Shown one piece after another: positions 56,880 to 64,000 of a stretch of DNA of 64,000 nt. Position 1 is the stretch's first letter. Each line of letters starts with the position of its first letter. The position numbers were made by a program, and so were the translations under genes. The stretch is from contig NC_134929.1 in NCBI RefSeq assembly GCF_051020765.1, positions 21,032,135 to 21,096,134 on the forward strand, given 5' to 3'. This DNA comes from Lasioglossum baleicum (lineage: Eukaryota > Arthropoda > Insecta > Hymenoptera > Halictidae). The notes under the pieces were generated by a model. The model searched no databases, was not told the DNA's origin, and was given only the letters and a program-made list of their open reading frames with translations.

Positions 56880-59800
56880 GGTAAAAAGGTTCTCGTCCAA
56901 TTTTTAAAGTGGTGTAATCCCTCGAGGAGCTCCGGGAGGTTTTGAAACTTCTCTGCTCGCACAATAATTTCACGGGGGTTGTGCGTGGCCCGTGTGAAAC
57001 CGCAGGGGGAGAAGGGTGTATTCTTCGTTGGAGTACAAGAAAACCGTCGGGAACGACGAGATGAAGCAGACGTCTGGATTCATCTGCGACTCGTGTGCGT
57101 GTCAGACGAAAACTTTCACCGTTGTTGTCCGCCCCCGCGTTCCCGGTTGTGTTTTCCGTCTTTCGAGTGCTTCCTGTCTCTCCTTTTCATCCCCTTTTTA
57201 CCTGCGCGTCCGACGAGGGGCGAAAAACGGCGAACACCTCCATCTGCCAGTCAGGATGCGCTGTATCGAATTACAGGTGTATTTTGCGGTCGTGTTCGAT
57301 CTGGCTGCGGTTACGGGAGGGGGACCGGAGATTAAACGCGTCGTTTCTTCGTTTCACGTGTGTTAACGCGGCCCCGGAGAGCGCGCGGAGGCATAGTTCA
57401 GCGGCGGGGGAAAATTAGATATCGATTGTTATCGTATAATTACTGTCTTTCCCCGGGGCTGTCCGTCCACGTTCCACTGTAACATTTAATCATGCGCCAC
57501 CGCCACCGCAAACCTTCCTATTCGCCCGTATGTATATGCGCTATACATACATATACATAACATATATCCGCGGTTTCGCGTAACTGGGTCTGTCTTTGTT
57601 TTCGGTTTTTCTCGCGCCCGGTACAAACCCACCAAATCCCGCCGCCATCTTTTTACCGGCACTTTACTATCCCGTTAAATCGGAATTTACGGCTTTCCGT
57701 GGAACGCAACACTCGCCCACCCGCCTTGGATCCGCTTGGGAAAAAATCACGTTACCCGCATTCTGTATTTTTCAATTTCTTCCACACCGACGCACCGCTA
57801 ATTTTTTTGAGCAGGCTTAATTTTTAGATTAAAACTTTTTCCGCATTCTCTTAACCTTCACAGGTTGCAGAATACGTGTTCTGTAAAAGAATATGCAACT
57901 CATTTTTGTTATTTTTATTTACAAAAACAATTTACAAAATAAATACGTGTGCAAAATCCCGGTGCAAAAGGTTTTTGTGAAAAAATTCCTAAATATTCAT
58001 TCGCGCGCAGACGGAAACGGGAGGCGGAATTATTCAATCAAATTTAAAAATTCATTTTCGTGGTAGTAGTATATTCAGTTCGCCAAATTTGGCCGGGATC
58101 CTCCTAAATGCGAGGAAGTTGGATGAACTCGCATTTCATTAGCCTTAATATGTATATGCACCTAAAATCTCCTATGACGTTCGGTATTTTCGTTGGACTT
58201 TATAAACTCCCGTGAAACGGGATAAAAAAAATTGTTTAAAAAGACTGTACACACCTGTTTTATGTAGAGGTATATGTACAGTGAATGTACAGTGAATGAC
58301 AAAAAATTGTTGGAAAAGACGGAGTGCATGCACGTACTGCTACAAAAAAAATCAATATACAGTACACAGGGCAGTATAGTCTTTTCAAAGAATTTTTTAA
58401 TCGCATCATGGTGGGTGTCTACTATAGTTTCAGCGTATATTTCGTTGCTCTGGATATTGATTCGAATTTTGAATTCATTTATAATTATCTAGTAAAGGGG
58501 GGAAGTCTATCTAACAGTTTCGATATTTGTCCACGAGGATGTGTAGATAATTTTGGGTTGAATCAATTACTTTGATTCGATGGAGTCGTCGAGGTTGACA
58601 GTCCAAGTGTCAATGGCCATTCGTGACATCATCCCTGTTGATTGGATTGTTATTTTTCCCGTATAATCCCGACAACTAATCATACAGATTGATTTCCAAT
58701 TTCATTCGTTCCAACGAAAATCAGTTTCGAGTTATCGGGGCGAAAAGATATTTCATTTTTAAAAACGCTCATATTCTAAATGGCTCCTGACTATTCTGCT
58801 TGTAGTTATCGCGCATCAGCTGGGAGCACGGGGTGTGGTGCTTGATTGGATCACTTCAATTAATAAAACGTACACGATAATAAATATCTAATAGTAAATG
58901 TATAGAACATCGATTTTCACTACCCTCCGTTTTTAATTATGGTGATAAAAATGAAGCACAATGTACATTGTACAATTCACATTTATAATTGTACAATTTC
59001 AATGATTGTGGAATAAAATACGGGATATTGGATTGTACGGTTACGGTCGTGCGTCTGGGAAGCATAGTTTCCATTTCCGGAAGAAGAGAAATGCGTGAGA
59101 GACCGTCTCCCCTTCTCGAGGATCTAAAAGCAAGGGTACCAAATTGAACAACAAGATATGGCCAGTCGGGAACAATAAATCACGGTATCTCGAAAGGAAA
59201 GATACGCGACCTGCGTGGGCGTGTAGGCTTAGCTCGACAAATGTCGCGCGATAAACCATCGAATTGCATCGGCTGCGACACCGTCGCGTCGTGTTCAAGA
59301 AAAATCACTCTGAACGAGTCGAGGGGCCAAGGAGCTGACTGCTCGGACACGCTCGGCGAACGTGGAACTCATGCGAGTCCTCGACACTGTTACACGAACG
59401 TGTTCAATTACGCGGATTACAAATTTTTTATAAACTATATTACGTCTCCTTTGCCTCGGTCCTCGTACTCCGACTCATTCTGAAGCCGACTGTATACTTT
59501 TTCTTTGAAGTGCAATAAACCCTCGTTACATCTGCTTGTAAAATCATCCCCTAAAGTATGCGACACCCTTTATGCACAATCCGTCTGTGCTCGTCGACAA
59601 AGCCGTTCGCAGGGAAAGGGCCCGTTCTTACGGCGACTGGCAAGAAAACCCGTGGCCGGCAATTAACATTCGAGTCGTGAAATAAATCATCCGGTGTAAA
59701 ATTAGGGGCCATTAAAACGGCGCAGCCATTCGCGCGACGATACACACAAAAATGTGTGGACGATGAACCCGATAAATCGCAGCTGGTCCGACGGGGCTGT

Positions 59801-60898
59801 TCCTCGGAAAAAACGTGTTAGCCGAGCAGGGGGTTTGGTCGTACGGTGGTCACCGGTCGTTAATGCAATGTTAATTAGCCGGGGCGCGCGCGCGAGAGAG
59901 AGAGCCCGCACGGCAATTACGCTACCGTCCATAAGCGGTCGGACACCTAGTATACTCAGACCGGGCTGCATATTAACGCTGTAATTTAATCATATTTTTC
60001 AATCAAATCGACGATGAATCGACTGGACCCAACTGCTTTGTGTTCGAATCGTGTGCAGAATGAGAATTATTGAAAATAATCTTGAGTAAATTTTGTGGAA
60101 ATTTATTCTGTCATACATGCATCAAACACACGTACATATCTAGTTATATCGTTTCTTGCTTTCGTGTCTAATTTATTCCACTGTTTCGAAATGCACAGTC
60201 TTAGTGGCAAGTTGGACAAACAGCCCAGGAAAGAAATAAATCGATAGTAATAAATAGTTAGGTATCATACAATAGTAACGAATCGATTGCTCGTATACTT
60301 GGACGTCTATAATACGATCCGTGACAGTTCAGTCAGCCAAGGACAATTCTCCACTTACGACGCAGCATTACAATGTTCCAGTCACACAAATCGGGACTTA
60401 TGTCCTCTAGACAGGTGCTTCCATGGATTTATGGCTAAACTGAATAGGCGCAACAGAAAATTGTGAAGATATACGCACGAATTTAAGAACGTTGTAACAC
60501 GTGAAAAAAGGGGAAATACATTTTCATATTCAGCTCCTATGTATCTCTCTTGCTTCTTGTAAAGCGATATATTTCAATGGTGTTTAAAAAAAATCTTCTT
60601 TACGGGAATTTTAGAAAAATTCCAGTATGACATCCGGAAAAATTTCATTTTGCATCCAGACTCGTAGTCCACCGAACATAATCCGAGGTTGGAGGAGTTG
60701 TAATTATGCGAACCTCTCGGGGTTGCTTTCTTGACCCCCTCCCCCCTTTCCAATGAATATTAATCGCACCCCCTCCCCCGACATCTTGTAACTGTTTCAT
60801 CGGGGGAACGAATATTTACGAGCGATTCCGGCGTCCTGTTGCTCCGAGACCGTGAAAAGCAGCCGCACGTAAATTCGTTTGCATGGAAACGCCAGGTT

Positions 60899-60929
<31 letters not shown>

Positions 60930-61217
60930 GCTCTCTTTCTCCCTTTGGTCGAGGCTGCGTTGTCCTCGGCCGCCGACAACCGTTGCACGCCAATAATCCG
61001 GCGTGCTTCGTTCAAGACGCACGGCAATCGATATTTCAGCCTCTCCCTCCGAGAAAAAAATCCCACGGACGCCTTGCAGGTGCACACACGAGTGCAAACC
61101 GGGTTCCGTGATTTTCCGCCCTTTGTCACGGTCACTTCAAGCCATTACGACCGCTGAATTATTTACCGATGCAACGGCGGACGGATCGGCTGCAACGTTA
61201 CTCGGTATAGTCGCGGA
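56880..61217. other. Non-coding stretch
   Basis: Mixed GC-rich (57.0-57.5, 59.0-60.0, 60.7-61.2 kb) and AT-rich (57.8-59.0, 60.0-60.6 kb) DNA. It contains CT tracts near 60895-60930 and a CG/GA run near 59885-59905. No exon, RNA gene or defined element was recognised. Confidence 0.35.
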
Positions 61218-61321
61218 TAGTCCGCGAATGCAAAATAAGAACTGCCGAAATCCGTCCGAATTTTGGCGCATCCATCTTTCAACGCGTTTCATACGCCCCT
61301 GCGCGTAAAATCCGCAGTACA
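61218..61321. mobile_element. TAGACTGCGG-family MITE, short copy (104 bp)
   Basis: The left terminus TAGTCCGCGAATGCAAAATA and the right terminus CGTAAAATCCGCAGTACA are inverted and keep the family's ATGCAAAATAA junction. The interior is GC-rich compared with other copies. Confidence 0.5.
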
Positions 61322-61353
61322 GTCCCTAAAACTGAACTGCGATTCTGTAACAG

Positions 61354-61400
61354 CAGTACCTCGATACACGTGAGAGAGATGTTCACGATATTTGCGAGGA
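61354..61400. mobile_element. Fragment related to the 53103 MITE
   Basis: CAGTACCTCGATACACGTGA followed by AGAGATGTTCACGATAT matches the first 50 bp of the 53103 element. No right terminus was found. Confidence 0.5.
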
Positions 61401-61471
61401 TCGACAAACCGTGATAATATACGATCGCAAACAACCCAACGGATGATAAATATAAACTGAACGAAGGTAAA

Positions 61472-61560
61472 TAGACCGCGGATTTTCATGCAAAATAAAA
61501 ATGGTTTGTATCGATTACGATGAACAGGAGCCAAACAGGAATTTCAGTCTTCCTTTAATA
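61472..61560. mobile_element. TAGACTGCGG-family MITE, left part
   Basis: TAGACCGCGGATTTTCATGC leads into ATGCAAAATAAAAATGG, and then AGGAGCCAAA and TTTAATAAT words shared with the 21987 copy. The right terminus was not identified. Confidence 0.55.
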
Positions 61561-61991
61561 ATGGTGACAAATCTAGTTATACATATTTGACTAGATTGAA
61601 CACCCCAGAGAAGATTAGCTGGAGAATAACAGCGTATCCTCTCGTCTCAGTGCTGTTCAATTTGTAGAACCTCGGTTATACGATAGAAAAACGACATTTC
61701 TGGCTCGAATGACTGCAGATGCTCTGTCTGAACTGTTCGCCGAGAGTTCGGTCAGTCTCGATATTAGTAGTCAAGGGTGTTAATCGGTCAGAACTCATTT
61801 CCACAGTCCCTTTTTGATCCCGTCGTCTACACCCAGGGCTGAAAGGGTGTGACTGACGATGGCGTCCTCGGTCGCGTGTGTGGGTCTGTTGAACGGGGAC
61901 GAGCATACGCCGTGGACTGGGTATCTTTAATATCTTTAATCCACACCCCTGCGCGGGAAAGCGGAACGGAGGTATGCGTGCAGGAAAGCGA

Positions 61992-62057
61992 GGAGAGAGA
62001 GCTACCCCCTGGTCTAACAGCACCCGTAGACTCTCTCAGGGGGTAGTTCTCTCTCTG
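61992..62057. other. Pre-miRNA-like hairpin
   Basis: Arms of about 19 bp, GAGAGAGAGCTACCCCCTG and CAGGGGGTAGTTCTCTCTC, pair with a single mismatch around a loop of about 25 nt. This size and shape fits a small RNA precursor, but part of the stem is GA/CT microsatellite and could pair by chance. There is no flanking target duplication that would mark it as a MITE. Confidence 0.35.
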
Positions 62058-62118
62058 TTTGAGCTACGCAGGCGCGGTTTATCGACTGCCGCATATATAT
62101 AGCGGCCCGAGAAAACCG

Positions 62119-62164
62119 TTCCGTCCCGTTTCGTTTCGTTTCGTTTCGTTCCGTTTCGTTTCGC
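62119..62164. repeat. (TTTCG)n pentanucleotide repeat
   Basis: About eight TTTCG or TTCCG units in tandem. Just upstream, the palindrome GCCGCATATATATAGCGGC at 62086-62104 includes a TATA-like core. Confidence 0.85.
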
Positions 62165-62559
62165 AGTAACCCGAACAATTTCTCTGCTCTCGCAGTGCCG
62201 CTCTTTTTTCTTTGTTCGTCCCGGCTCCGGATATTTGTCCGGATTGCAATTGCACAGGGCTTTTTCCCACTCGCCACCAACCCCTCTGTGTTTCTCGCGA
62301 GAGGAGGAGGGGAGGAGTGTGGCCTTCTCCTCTACAACGGCATTCTTATCCCGGCATGTCCTTTCCTCTTCTTGTTCTGATCCTCTTCCGCTGCCACCCT
62401 CCTTGTCTTCGAGAGGGAAACCACCCCGAAGACCATCGCCCTCGATTTCTCTGCTATATTTCAACAGAACAGTCCACCCAGAGATGGTAACACAGGAGAA
62501 TCGCTACTGGATACTGGATGACCGATCGAGCAGCTTATCCTTCCGGAAACGAGGACGGA

Positions 62560-62895
62560 CACAGTCCAAATTCTTCAGCTCCAGATTCAGATTCTTCAGC
62601 TCTCTAGCTTCGGCTTCAGCTTCTTCAGCTTCTCTACCTTCAGCTGCAACTTCTTCAGCTCCTCTAGCTGTTGGTTATCCGGCTTCGACCTTGTGGGATA
62701 TACTTTCACATACATCGAATCCTCAACTTCTTTATGGCTTCACATTCTTTAGGTTTGGATTCTCTCGTTTCAGTTTTACTAGGTTCAGCCCCTCCAAGTC
62801 CAGCTTCTTCAGCATCTCTAGTTTCTTTAGTTTCAGTCTCTCCGGATCCATGTCCACCCCTTTCGCCTCTTCTTCAGCTTCTTCATCAGGAGTCT
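62560..62895. repeat. Degenerate short-period repeat rich in TTCTTCAGC / GCTGAAGAA
   Basis: Imperfect 6-12-bp units of TTCTTCAGCT and similar cover about 330 bp. On the plus strand they read serine/phenylalanine-rich inside a 220-codon frame; on the minus strand they read as a short lysine/leucine/glutamate-rich run (PERLKLKKLEMLKKLDLEG) ended by stops. The periodicity explains both frames, so I do not call a gene. Confidence 0.6.
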
Positions 62896-64000
62896 GACTC
62901 GACGTTATAGGACAAAGGGTAGTGTCTGTGCAGCAGACCAGAAAATTTGTTTCCTCATAATAAGACGGATAAGATAGGGAAGCGTGGATTTCAGGATTTA
63001 TTAAAATCGTCTTTGAATTATAAAAAGTAATCTTTAATTACATCCAAGTAATACGATCTCCAGCTTTCCGCAGTACTTAATCCTCTCTCGAGACGCTCAA
63101 AGCTTTCCAGTTTTAAATCTAAACGAGGAAAAAACGAACGTACTCTCGAGCCGAACAAGATTTCCAACACTGCGAACCGTGTGTTTACGTATGAAAACGG
63201 CTTTGTGAACGAAACTTCATTTCCTTTATTGTGAGCAGAGGACAACAAATTTTCAAATCGACACTTTTCTCAAATTCGTCTACAGAAATTGGGAAATGCA
63301 TAAACAACTCTGTTTAGAATCCTCATCACGAGTCTGACTCGATATTGCAGGGCTAACTAAACTACTAGAACATTATCGACATTATCGATTTTGGGCTATT
63401 GGAAAGCGAACACGTCACACGCCAATCAAAATCGAATCTACAGATCCTCGATCTCGGATCGTCTCGTCCCACATTTGCTGCGCCCTCTCGATTATATCGA
63501 TACTAGGGATAAATTGCGGCGGAAACATCTGTCCTCCGGCGAAAGAAATTCCAGGGGCCCGGCGGCGCGGCAGTTGGAGGAGATATTGGCCTCCTCCCGA
63601 GGAAAATTAATACCCTGTCGGTTCGTTAAACGCCGTTAAATCCTGAAGGCGTTCGGACCCGTATCTCCCGGCGGCTAACGAGGCATCTGGCACCGGTGTC
63701 CGATCGGTCCGCTGCGTTCGGCAACCTATAGCCGTAAAATATATGTATATCTTTTTTTCTCGCTCTTCCTCGTTCGCCCATCACAATCTTTCTTGCTCGT
63801 CCGTTTTCGGCCGCAGAAGAGTAGGATCCCCTTCGAACAGGTGGCAGAGCAGGGACCAACAGGTAGGAATCCGGGTCCGACGGTACGGGTCAAGAAATGC
63901 ATAAATTAAGCTCGGGGCGCGCGCTAAAGGGTCCAGTTCCCGCTTACGAACCTGTAATTTATTCTCAGCTACGACTACGTCGTTCACCCGGTGTGCCGGG
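62896..64000. other. Right end of window, nothing supported
   Basis: Short frames only, including 63391-63639 (+) and 63626-63859 (-), with no motifs. An AATAAA-like word and TA-rich tracts occur without context. Confidence 0.35.

Noticed and set aside
60030..60065. GTTCGAATC word resembling a tRNA T-arm
   Set aside because: No matching acceptor stem, D-arm or anticodon arm could be found around it.
62235..62897. A 220-codon plus-strand frame rich in serine and phenylalanine
   Set aside because: More than half is the TTCTTCAGC short-period repeat, and the frame is opposed by an equally repeat-driven minus-strand frame. No homology is recognised.

Overview
The window looks like insect nuclear DNA. 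It has small phase-consistent exons with GT-AG introns, sharply alternating GC-rich and AT-rich blocks, abundant GA/CT microsatellites and many short inverted-repeat DNA transposons (MITEs). The conserved proteins read as insect orthologues. The overall texture suggests a hymenopteran such as a bee or ant, but that placement is an impression because no alignment could be run. I found no bacterial operon, CRISPR array, tRNA, rRNA or viral gene.

From left to right: the first 6.6 kb is GC-rich and holds the 5' coding exon of a minus-strand Glut4EF/ZNF395-type transcription factor (3411-3800). The rest of that gene lies off the left edge. Its upstream flank carries seven CAGCTG E-boxes in 1.1 kb. 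The AT-rich block from 6.7 to 33 kb is gene-dense and contains four genes: a single-pass LRR membrane protein (+, 7904-9338), mitochondrial lipoyltransferase LIPT1 (-, 9800-12447), prolyl endopeptidase (+, 15864-19676), and an ABHD3/ABHD1-type alpha/beta hydrolase (-, 20866-29091). These sit as two convergent pairs: LRR with LIPT1, and prolyl endopeptidase with ABHD3. A large secreted LRR protein (-, 34902-36987) follows. All introns in these models were placed by splice signals, reading phase and family sequence.

From about 37 kb to the end (27 kb) I can support no coding exon. The region holds conserved-looking unique DNA, microsatellites, MITEs and one candidate 5' untranslated exon on the plus strand (about 46.1-46.97 kb). 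It probably lies in the flanks or introns of larger genes beyond the window.

The genes are housekeeping or cell-surface genes with no evident shared pathway. The richest unexplained structure is the mobile-element layer: a recurrent MITE family with ends like TAGACTGCGGATxTTTATGCA (at least 14 ends), hAT-like insertions with 8-bp target duplications (one nested inside a 1.3-kb TA-flanked element), and three foldback elements inside ABHD3 introns that share an inner core but have different ends. I did not find a clearly new biological system. The strongest leads are the E-box cluster, a pre-miRNA-like hairpin at 61992-62057, and a MITE that ends at or next to an ABHD3 splice donor.
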